NCBI GenBank assembly: GCA_033063855.1
Contig: CP093829.1
Coordinates: forward strand, 18,011,537 to 18,075,536
Reading direction: 5' to 3'
From: Smittia aterrima
Taxonomy: Eukaryota > Arthropoda > Insecta > Diptera > Chironomidae
Length of the DNA stretch: 64,000 bases
Shown: positions 19,901-31,800 of the stretch, piece after piece
How the letters are laid out: each line of letters opens with the position of its first letter
How positions within the stretch are numbered: the stretch's first letter is position 1
Program-made: the position numbers and the translations under genes
The notes under the pieces: model-generated
Database searches by the model: none
The model's input: only the letters and a program-made list of their open reading frames with translations
What the model was told of the DNA's origin: nothing

Positions 19901-22900
19901 AGCAATAAAATAAAATTTAATGGCTTTCAAGTATTTCGCCAGCATCATTTGTCGAAACCACAAACATGAATCGGAATGTTTGTTCGAAGCCCTTTACAAC
20001 TCTGAGTGAGGGAGGTCTCCTCTCATCTTCACGCACATATCGATAATTAAATTTTCTGAAAACTTTTTCATTGAACCCTCATTATCATTATAGTCTTCCC
20101 TCTCAGCTCTCAGCCTTGTTTTGTGTGTGAAGAGAAAAAGGGCAAAAAGTTTTCTTTAGGCCCTCGTTGCTTGTTAGCTCTTCTACTGAGCGTGAGATAA
20201 GCACGTGAAGCACATTTCGAAATGTTTTCCTTCCCGGATTATTATTACGATTATCCCAAAACAACTCGCTGCCACAATACAAGAGAACACGACAAGGCGA
20301 TTGATATCTGACCTTTTTCTAATGCGAATTAACTTTAACGTCCGTCGCTTCTGCCTCATTGCCCTCACTTTTAAAGCAAAACATTGGCGCCAACGAAAGG
20401 AACGTTATAATTTACTTTGCTCCCCTCCTTAGTTAACATGTGCGTCGCTTCGCAATGTAATGAAAATAGCGAGCAATAAAATCTCGCTGTTAAATGATGT
20501 GATGATAGGGGAGGATGATGATGAGAATAGAACAGAAGAGCAGGTGGTTAGGCTTCAATATATTACAGCTGAATGATTCTGAATATCGAAAGTTATTGGA
20601 CTGAAGCTCAAGAGTTTCTCGCATTCATCAAAGTTCATTTAATAGATCAAAGCTTTAGAACAATCGTTGCGGAAACGCAATCTTGTTGTTGAATCCCTCG
20701 ACGCAACATAATTAATATTTTTCTCATCTTCAAACGTAGCTAAGGGTGAAAAAGTCAAAGTGAAAACTTCATTCATTATTATGTCGTCTCGTCTCTCAAT
20801 TCCTTTAGATTCACGTTGTGGTTGAAGTTTAAAAGCAAAGCAAACAATGATGAGCTCTGTGTCACGAATGCATTCAACGTGATTTACCGCAGCTTCATAA
20901 TTCATGCAGCGAGTGATCAAATTTAAAAGGAACGACATTTCCATTTTCACAGACTTGGTGGAAAAATTTTCCATCTCAGTGAAAGTTCAGCTGTTGAATA
21001 TTTCATCGCGAAAGCGACGTTGCTTAACGATGAGTGGAATATTACTTCAAGGATTAATTTACAAAGTTGCATCAGTTTGCATATGAACGTCTCGTTACTT
21101 ATTCATGAAACTTATTCCTCGAATTTTAAATGAACTTCTGTCGAGACAAAAATCAAGTCGAGTGGACATCTAAAACAATTCGCTACCGCAAATAGCCGAA
21201 TTATGCGAGAGTTGATCAAGAAAACAATAACACTTATGGAGCGAATGGGTAATAAATTTTAATGATTTTCTCCAATTATCGTCTTCTTCTTCTAGTTACA
21301 TTAGCAGGCTTCTTTGTCTCTGCCGATGGGGAGCCAAACAACTTGAATTCAATCTCCTCCAACCCTTCGCCTTTCGGCTAATAGTTTCCTAAGAATAACT
21401 TTCCTTCCAAAAATACTTTTCTATTGTTTCAACCATCTCTCTCTCTCTCTTGTTTCATCCTTTTCCTACTTCAACCACACACAGTAACCGTCTTGAACGA
21501 TAAACTTTTCCTGCTTCCTGTTTCATCTTTCTCTGTTCGTTCGTGTTGCTACTTAGTGTTCTATTGCACATAAAGCATCTCGTTTTCCTCGAAGAAAAAG
21601 GGCGAACAATGATGTGTAAGGATTATGGCAAAGTGCATGGGAAAATTTTCTTTCGAGCGGCAGAATGCTTAAGCCATCAATGTAGTTAGAAATGAAAATG
21701 TAGTGGAAGCGAATCATCATCGATATGAACCCATCAGTTCTCATTCCCAAGCTCTCGGACCAAAGCGATTTGCTAAAACAATCACGTCTAACTGTAAGTG
21801 TATAAAAAAACTAATTTAATTTCCTGTGGGTCTGTTGTCTATCATCTTTCGCTTCTCTCACCATCCACCCCTCGACTCTCGTCTGCGAGGGAAAGACTTT
21901 CGCCCCCGACAACAAGAAACTTTAGACACGAGTGAGGATTAACGAATAAATGGGCGGAATGTTGAGATTCGCACGCTCTCCGGTGTGGTCATTCGATGGA
22001 CTGCAAATGAAGGTGTTAAAGGTTCTTGTAATGAGATTTCTGACATATGGAAATCCGTTTCATGAGAGAATTCCCTTTCACGTTATGCAAAGCGAGATGG
22101 TGAACGGATCCCTGAGACCGCAGGAAAAAGTGCTTAAAAAGGGCGGATTGAAATGAAAAGCGGTTCAGAGTAGATTTCCCTTGAGCTCAAACAAGTTTAG
22201 TCGAGCTTTATCTCGATGTAATCATAACACTAAAGTTGAGATGTAGAAAAAAAAGGTCAAAAAGCTTAAAATTTATTTCTAAACTATGTGCGTGCTCTCC
22301 CGTTCTCCGCTGTTTAATCAAATGCAGAAATCTAAACAGAAACCAAGAAGCGTTGAGGTACGGGCGGAGATTGTTCGTGTGTCTGCTTTGTTGGTTAAGC
22401 GGTGGAGTGTGGAAAAAGGCAAGAGCAGCAGCAGAGAAAGGCATCATAATAGAAAAGATTAAATATTAAACCCCATTTCCAGTATTTTCGGTCTAGCGTA
22501 GTGCTCATTCATTTCTTCTACGCAGCAATAAATGTCAATAATCAGCTCAAGCTTCGACTTTGATCATGTTTATTCGCTCTCGACGCTGCAGAGAAGCTTT
22601 TCTATGAATTTGCAATGAAGAGACTTTTACGCAAACGAAGGAGAGAGAGAATAAAGCGAAATGACCGCAGATCCACGTTCAACCTTTGTCTGCATTACAT
22701 TTGTAGAATTATTCCATCGTACTTCCCTTTCCCTGCAACATAAAACTCTTTCACTCCGAGTGAATAATAATTTTATGTCGTTGCCTCTTCTTCTTTTGTT
22801 AAAAACGCAAAGCGAGAAAAAGCTTCTCATAAAACTCTTACCAGGATTTAAAAACTCGAGTATTGCCGCTTGAATGATGCTTCATGCGATCATTAAACGC

Positions 22901-25900
22901 CTCCCTAAGCGACGAGCTTTCATATTTCTCTAGTTTATGAGTCAAATTTGAAATTCCTAACAGATCATCAACCAGTGGACCGTAAAAACCCTTTTTTTTC
23001 TGCTCACTTCGCACGCAGGAGCCGCTTACAAAAACAATATTTTTTCGCATCTAATCCTCCAGATCATTTGTTTTATATCGTTCGCAATAAATCTGAATAG
23101 ATTTTACATAAAAACCCAAACGTTATTTTTGTGAAGTTGAGCTCAGTTACCGATTGAATCATTCAACGAATCATCTCGAGGGAAGCAAGCGAAAGCGAGA
23201 GCTTTGCTTATGAAAAAGGCGAATAATTTCACCGTTCGGTCGAAATTGCATTTTTTTTCTCTCCTTCATGAATGAATATTAAATATTTTATGTTTTTTTG
23301 AAAGAAACGTTGCAGCTTTTACCTGGGCTGAGTTGGAAAGTTATGGCGAATATCATTAACACTGCGGATATTGTAATGAAAATGTCGGTGGGTGGAAAAT
23401 GGATTAAATAAATATTAAATTAAGGTTTAAACTTTTTTAACATTTCAATGACGCCTCTGTTCGTGATCCTCGATGGACTTCGTTGGAGATTGAAAAGTAT
23501 TTCTCTATCTATCGATATCTGAGAACGAGTCCTCTGTAATCCAAATGAAAAACTAATGTTTAAGCTTTTTTGAAAGCGATCAGGGTGGGAAAGCTCCTTA
23601 ATTCTACTTATTGACTATTTTCATTGAAAAGTTCAGTCACAGAAAAACTCAAAACTAAATTCCTTTACAAATTTTTATGTTTACGATACTCTAGAAGCAA
23701 TTTTCTCATTCATTGATCTACATGGAGAGCTAGTGCAGTTGGGTTGTTGGAGAATTTCGAAAAGATTTATTGAATTCAGTGGAAAGATCCTTGAGCCGAT
23801 AAAGAGCGGCAAAAATTCCGAAAGCAGAAGAATCCGATAAATTCTCAGCGTTACAAAAGATTTTTCATCCCAAATCAATTTTATTTATGAATATTAACGA
23901 GCTTGAAGATTTGGTACTGGAATATCTTTTTGATAATGTCGTTCTTTGTGCTGGCTTCTTTATTGTCACGAGGAAAAGGTAAACCTTCTTTTCACTTCTC
24001 GTTCTTCGGTGATGTTCTCAATCTTTTTCTGAGGATTTATTGTGCTCTGAGTGTTGGGAAGACGTTCCCTTGAGTCTTGTTTACGAAATTTTCAATTTAA
24101 AGGTCACGCCATGTTAGGTTAAAGAGTCTTTAAAGAAAGACTCTAAGGAGCTTTCATCTCGCCTGGAGACTGCTTAGACACAAAAGGATTCAAATCATCA
24201 GTTGCAGAGCTTCTGAAAAAGGATTTTCCTTTGATGAATTATTTCTGTTTTCGACGAGTCGTGCGAGAGCTCAAAATTTACGAAACTTAAGAAGGAAGCT
24301 CACTTGACAAGCACATTCATCACCTAGACTCAAATGAACGCTTTATTAAATACATTTCCTCTACTTGTCCTGATGAGCTCGATTTATTTGATCGATGTGG
24401 TGATTGATTCGTCGGAAAATTACCAAAAAACATAATAAAAAGGAAGCGAGCGAGAAATGCGCTGCTTTCACTTTCAGTTGGGGCAGGTAATTTTTTATCA
24501 ATTTACTTTCAATGAACGGGAAAACTTTTTATGATCGGTGATTTATGTGGGAAAATTTAGTTTTTCTCCTTTTGAATCTGCGTGGGAACTTTGCAGGCTT
24601 TTTCTATGCAAAATGAGAGAAGGAAAACTTTTCGAAAGCCCCCTCAGGTTGGTCGAAGTTAAATTCCTCAGAGCTCTAAAGCCAAATGCCAAAATTATTT
24701 TGTGATCAAACTTTTCAATTCTCAACAATTGAATGAACAAATTTCTCTAAGAGAAATATCGGCTTAATAACAATAAAATATAATTTCACATTTGTCTGTT
24801 TGCACAATCAATTCGAGAAAAGTTTTCAGATTTTCCGGATTTTATCAGTTTAGCAGTCGATCAGGATGTGAGAACGTTTATTTAATCAAGATGAACATTT
24901 GTCGAAGCAATGAAGGAACTTTTGATTTGTTTGTTGATCTCTAAGCAATTTTCAAATGTTTTGTAAACTTTTATAGGAAAATTCGAATATTACAAAAACA
25001 AACTTTAAGTGAAGTTCAACAATTTTACAATTTTATAATCTAAAGAAGATTATTCAACTTTTTTCGTTCAACTCTAAAGTGAGCTTCATAACAAAAATCC
25101 GCTTATCCTATCAACGTTTCCAATTGAACCTCTGATCGAGAGAGACAACATATCGATGTCGGAATTATTTCTGCTCGTCTACAAGCTAATGAAATTCTCA
25201 TTGTTCATAAAATACTCAAACAAATATTTGACCGCTCACTAAATATTTAAATCGAAAATGTTTGCTTGGTGTGGAACAGAAACTGTTCATCAGGACAAAG
25301 TTGAGCGTTCGCCCGAACAGCAACGACGATGTTGATTTATGGCTTTCGGTGCCGTTTTGCGGGTTATTTGAGTTGTGAGTTTCTAAAATGGTAAATAAAC
25401 TTATAAGCTGGCCAGTCTTGAAATCCAATATTTACGATATCGAGTTTATCAATCAAAAATATTTTGTCAACACTTCAAATTGTTGGCCTGGATCGATTCG
25501 ACAATCGAGAATGATGAATGTCCTCTCTGACGAAGAACGCATGAAATATTTAGGTTAGCTCAATGCTCATTAAGGCATAGAACGAACATTAACTCGTGAA
25601 AAATCACAAACTCTTTATTAGCGCATTCATCAACCGCAAATCCAAAGCTCGGTCGCATGGGAAAGATTTTCCAACGCTAATCCTAATGATAAATGTCTAT
25701 TAAACCAATTTTGAAAATCTTTCGACGAGCGAGATGTACAAAATATTTCTTATTCTTGCACAGACGGGAGCGTCGGAATGTGTCGCCGTCACTCTCTTAA
25801 ATCATTCGAAAGCTTCATGAGCAGTTTAAAACTTTCCTTCGAACGTTATTTCTGAATCTTCCACGAGAGATCAGAGACAAGAAGATTCAGAAAGATTACA

Positions 25901-28899
25901 AACCATTTCGTGGTGCTCCCTCTTTGCCGGATAAACTTTAAATGAAGAAAATTCTTTCACTCGAATTTCTCTCGTTTGCTTTCCGCATGATTTATTGGCG
26001 TTGCAAAACAAGAAAATTCACAATAAACTTTCCTTTTGTCTCAAGAAGCAAAAATGTTTCATTCTCATTCAGATAAACTCTTGCGATTTTTCATTCCTAT
26101 GACGTCTGCACGCTGATATTTATGTAAATGTTGTGCGGGCTGACGATTTATATCAAAGCTCAGAGAGAATGCTTAGCGTGCACGGCAACAAGGTGCGAGT
26201 CAATAATCTGACAAAATTCATAGTCTCGCTTTAAATGAGAGAAGATTTTTTAATGCTTGAGAATAATGCGAGCAATTTATTTCACTTAGGGAGCTTCTTC
26301 TCCTCCTCCTCATTCTTTTGCTGGCACTCGAGTCACTTCCATTGCTTTGTTCGACTCACTCATTCATATTTCTGTTCGTCCCGAAGGAGAAAGTCTTGGT
26401 TTGAGGAATAAATTCTATTAGTGGCTTCTCAATCAAACTCTATTTTATATTTTTTTGAACCGTGTCATGGAGGCAGCGTTGATCAATAACGTTTGAGTCG
26501 ATAGGCAATTTCTCCCCAATGACTTTTAACAATTTCCCGTGGTAAATCATTCAGGAGAGAAGACAAGCCATAAATAAGTTGTGTAACACATCCATCACCC
26601 ATCGAATATTTATTTTTGATTGTCAGTCGGAGAATCTGTCAAAATTAAATTATATGCCAGTTGCTTCCAGAATTTATCGCTCGACAGACGATGGCAAAGT
26701 CTGAGAGGAGTTCTGGGGAGGAGAAGAAGGAACTTTAGTTCCAACAATTCACTCTCATTCTCCGCCTAACGCAATCATAATTATCTTGATTCTTTGCTTT
26801 GTTAGGTGAACAACAAGCTACAAGCAACGACGTTAATTAATTAAACTCAATTGTTTCGATGAAAAGCAAAAGCATTCGCAGAAATAACTTTAATCTCTCT
26901 CATATATTTGTTAGGAGTTAAAAGACTCATCACTTGTCTCGAACATTGTGCTTTCCGACCTTCTTACTCCGATTTCTTCATTGCGATGCGATTAAGTTGA
27001 GGCTTAGGCTTTGCGATAAATTATTTCTGCTGTTGACTGGCAAGAAGTTAGACAGGAAAATAGAAGTGAAGCTTCTTTCGTAAGAGAGGAAGCTTCGAGC
27101 CATTTTAAACCTTCTGAAGAAATGCGAGAAGAAAATGCTGAGGCGGTTTTCTTTCTTAAGCAGAATCATCATTTGAGCGTCGGGAAATTACTTTTCAATC
27201 CTCTCTGTATGTTTTAATCTATTTCGAGACACTTTCTAAGCTTTTACTTTCAGAGTTTTTCGCTTATGTCGAAGAGGGAAATCAGCTTTCGCAGGCAAAG
27301 TGAGAGATTTGGTTTGCAAATTAAATACAAATTAAGCCATTACATGACGTTTGAATGTGAATTAATCGCACAGGAAAGGAAAATGTCGTTCAATTCAATT
27401 ACATTTCAATTCTCTCCATCAAACGCCATTTCAAAGCATGATTTGTCAATTGTGATTAGAGAGAGAGAAATTGTTGCCGATTCATCGAAATCTTTGCGGA
27501 ATTTAAACTGTCACAAGCATGAATTGATGATGCGACGCTGTAAACAGAAGACAATATCGACTGCAATTAGAAGGCAAATACAATTCGGCCTTTGAATTGC
27601 GTATGAGTTTAGAGAAATTCTTCTCCAATGATTTAAACTCAAAACTCGAGAGAAATTCAACTTTTTTTTTCTTCATTTTTCGTCTCATCATTTTGAGCGG
27701 AGGCTTACATAACAAATCAAACATTCGACGTCGTGATCCGCGAAAATTTTCAAGCAGAGCTTCCTGACATGATTCCCCTGATAAAATATTTGAACAACAC
27801 AGTTTCCTCCAATTAACACACTTCGGTAGATAATCAAAAAATATTTACAGCCTAACACGATTGGCGTAATTGAATTTTTCAGCGTTAAAGGCTTTCCTGG
27901 CCTGAGTCAACAGAAGACGACGAGTCGGAGCTGTTTGCACTTGACAAACTTTATCATTCAATGGAGCTCTCCCAATCTCTCTTAGAGAGAAAATTCTCGA
28001 TGAAGGAGATTGAATTAAATTATCAGAAATATTAATTTTCAGATCTCACCCTCAAGGTCTCTTCTTTCTCGATTATGATAATTTAAGAGTCAGATTCGGT
28101 TTCCGATTATTCTATTTAACATATTAATAAGATTCTTTTCACTTTTCATTATGCAAATTTCGTGAATGCCGATAATTCGAGTGAAAAGATCATTATCGAG
28201 CAAACAAATGAAAATGCAAATTATTCACGAAGTGCGCAAGCAAATTTTTTAATGACATCGGAAGAGATTCTTGTCATCTTGATTATTGAGAAATTATTAT
28301 TTCCGTCTCTCGATTTTAATTTTCGAGTGAAAAATACGTCAAAGTTATTTGACGAAGCTGCTTTTTGTTTGATGATTTTAATAAGGGAAATTACGAAAAA
28401 TGTTTTCAAACGAATTTTCGTCAGGACATGTGAGCAAATAATGTTTCACTCAAACTAAAGATGAAAGAACAATTGGAAAACTTTGTCGTTCCCTAACATG
28501 CTCACAGTCCAGCGTCAACTTTGAGAGCTTTTCCATTTCGCGAATGTTGATTTTTCGAATGCAACATTGTTTACATTGCTTTTTCGAGAACTTCAATTAA
28601 TTTTTAATTAACTTTATTTCATGTTATTTCGGATAAATGCAATTTAATGTCGTACAATTGTGTTTCATGAGTTTATTGTGAAACTTTTTTCTCTGTCTGC
28701 TTTGTCGAGCGTTTGTGACGCAATTCAGAGAAAGACTCTCAAAGTAAGAACGTTTAAATATGATTTTAATGACTTTTTTTATGACGCCGCATATCATTTT
28801 TAGCTCGTTGCGTTAATTCTACCAATTCTGGGGCTCGGCACCTGCGGAATTAAAGATTGTCGGAATTTAATTTATTTCAGAAATTGAGAGCAATTAAAT
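13917..28899. other. About 15 kb without a recognisable gene
   Basis: This stretch lies between the 3' ends of the ENTPD gene and cubilin. Frames of 60-123 codons occur on both strands (for example 18628-18987, 19037-19408), but none shows a known domain, family motif or convincing splice neighbours, and such lengths are expected by chance in this much AT-rich DNA. Simple pyrimidine or purine runs (CT repeat near 21439-21451) and many AAAACTTTT-like words are scattered through it. The first few hundred bases should be ENTPD 3' UTR. I see no RNA gene or transposon ends. Confidence 0.5.
28871..28876 (-). terminator. Poly(A) signal of cubilin
   Basis: AATAAA on the minus strand, about 24 bases after the cubilin stop codon at 28900-28902. 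Confidence 0.5.
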
Positions 28900-31800
28900 T
28901 TATCTCTCACCTTCGTGCACGCCCATGAAATTGAGAATCCATCCAGTGCCATCAAAGTTAAGCGTTTGAACATAATGAACGACGATAGTACTCTTGGGAC
29001 TGATGTAGATTGCCGGTTCGTCTTCACCGCAGAATTTCTTCGCCAAAATTATTGTGCCTCTCTCATCCTTCTCGATGAACTCAACGTAGTCGCTCTCACA
29101 CATCAATTTCGAACCCATGTCGAAGACTACGAGACGAGAAAGCAATGTAGTGAATGAATATTTAAGAAGATTTAAATCTTACTTGCGAATCTTAAAGCAA
29201 CTTTAAGATTTTGAGGAACAGTAATTGACCACTGACAGTCATAGACAGATCGTCTATTTCCTGGATACAAAGGACTAGTAAACATGCCTCCATAGTTGAA
29301 GACTTCTCCACCGCAACCTCGACCTTTGTCAGATGCGAGATACATTATATCGTAATTGCCTCGCATGTAATGTTGTGAACCTTCTTCGTAATGGAAGGAA
29401 AGAGACAACTCACTCCCGTTCGAGAAGATTGGATTGGGCGTTGCATAACCGCACAAAGTTTGCAACAAAACCCCGTTGTCGAAGTCGCCGTCATAAATCT
29501 TCAAGAATGATTTTGTGCAATCGTTTTCGTACATAAAGAATTTGTGGAAAAAGAGAGCAATTGTGTAATTTTCAGGAACTTTTATCGAAGTTTTGCAGTT
29601 CTCGAGAGCATCGTCAGAAACGAGTCGACCTTGCAAAGCTGTAAAGTTCCTCGAGCAAGCTTTCATTGATCGAATTGTAAAGTTGAATCCTGAATACTCT
29701 TTCTCAGCGTTTGACTTGAAGCTTATTTTGATTTTGTTTGTCTGGGAAATGTAATGAGTTGGAATGTTTGTTCCGCAATAAGTGTGTGAAGCTGTTGGGC
29801 CTGCAATTCCTGAATGGAAGGAAGGAGTCATTGCTGTTGCACTCTTCCCTCGATAAATCACTTCCTCGCCAAGTCCTTCAGGTACAACGTCCGTCAATGA
29901 ATAATCTTCCAAAGTTAAACTATCACTTTCGCAGTTCGGCGAATCTTCAAGTTCAAAGTTGTTGAAAATAATTTCAAATACTTTTCCGTAGGCAGATGCT
30001 TCAGCGACCCAAGTGCATCGAATATTAGAAACATATTTGTTGCGACCGGGAACTGTTGGCGCTGTTAATGAATATTCCTCGGTTCCATTGAACTTCATGT
30101 AAGGAACGAAGCCACACGGCGATAAAATCATCGTGAATGTCAATTTGAAGCCTGTGCTCACTCGAATTGAGTCTGTAACAAACCGAATGTAAAGCGAGGA
30201 CTGCGTCGAGATGATATCAGTTGGAAGATCATGTCCACAATATCTTCCAATAACTTCACTGAATGGTCCATTGCCATCGAGAACTTCCAGATAATCGCAG
30301 TCGCAAAATTTCTTCCTCTTATCAGGATCACAAGGAGACAAATGTAATTCGTTGAAGCTCAATCTGATTGCACTCAATGGAGGAGCAGTGATTTTGTAAA
30401 TACATTCCATGCTTTCATTGTAAGCTTTGTTCCTATTATCAATCGAGCGAGACGCTGTGTCGATATCCAGGAAAAAGTTTCGATCGCATTTCGGTTTGAA
30501 GAAAACTGCAGCTGAGAAGCCAACAAACTTCTGTCCTTGTTCAGTTTTCAAACGAATCAGAGCTGCATTGTTGCTGATGACGATTGGCTTGATTAATCCT
30601 GTGAGATTGCCACAAACCTTCGCAAGCCTCATCGAATCATTTGCTTTCGTTCCATTGAAAATCTCGACATAGTCAAATGAGCAATAATCTGTGTGCTCCA
30701 TTGAGAAGTTCTCAAATTTGATGACGATCTTTTTGTCTTTAGGTGCCGTGATATTCCAAATACATGAAAGTGGCCCAAGATACGTGTATATAGAAGGAGC
30801 AACAATCTCAGGAGAGTAAATCATTGTTGGCTCGGTTATATCTGCACCACAGTCATCAAGTTTGTATTCGATTTGGAAACCTTTTCTCTCAACCCATCGA
30901 TCACTTCTGAAGACGATCGAGGTCTTCTCTCGATGACGGAACTTTCCTGGATTAACTGTTCCACAGAATGTTCCAACTTTCTCTGGAGTGTTAGGAGATC
31001 CCTGATACCAGTAATCAGGATTTTTCCAAAGTGTGATGTTATCGTACATGCACTTCGATCCAGTCGTTTCGACATTAAACTCAAGGAACTTCAGGTTGAT
31101 GAAAGATGCTGTCTCTTTGGCAACGAGAGTGTAGTTGCAGACAAGATTTGGACCGTAAGTTCTAGGATATCCCGGCGAGGATAAGAATTTTGCTTTCCGT
31201 CCAACCTCAAAGATTCCACCACAATTTTGAGTCCAAATTGCACTGAATCCTTCAGCGGTTGATGAATCATCTGATCGGAAAATCACTTTCATTTTCTCAG
31301 CTGTCGAGTTGAATGCATCAGGAATTGATCGACCGCATCGTCTCCCGAGAGAAATCCAATCGTTGTCAACAAAATCGAAAACTTCGAGGTAATCTTTTGA
31401 GCAGTTAGTTGTTTCCTCGATGTTGAATCTTCCGACAAACGAGAGACCAACGTGATAATTCGCATCAGCGCGAATTTCCCAAATGCATTCAGTGTTGATT
31501 GGATAAGCTTTATCAACAAGTGGCGTGTTGAATTTGAAATTGCTGGGACTTAAAATTCCACCGCAGCCAAACGAAGCTGATTCAAGTTTAATTTCGAACT
31601 TTGATGCTTTGCTTTCTCCAACCCAGTTAGACGAGTGATACTCAATAAAGACTGAATTTTTCTGAGAGACCATCACATCCTTCGTTACATCTGGTCCGCA
31701 GAACTTAAAGATCAATGGACTGAGAGCTGTTGGACCGTTGTAGATGTGAATGTATTCGTCTTCACATGGAAGTCTCATATTTAGATTTGCGAAGGAGATT

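Noticed and set aside
20183..20368. Minus-strand 61-residue frame with a basic start and a membrane-like helix
   Set aside because: It resembles a small membrane peptide only in composition. No promoter, poly(A) signal or known family, and it lies in the gene-poor spacer.
23936..23978. Possible signal-peptide first exon (MSFFVLASLLSRGK then GTAAAC) on the plus strand
   Set aside because: It has the same length and phase as the beat exon 1, but no downstream exon could be found before the cubilin 3' end, so chance is the simpler explanation.
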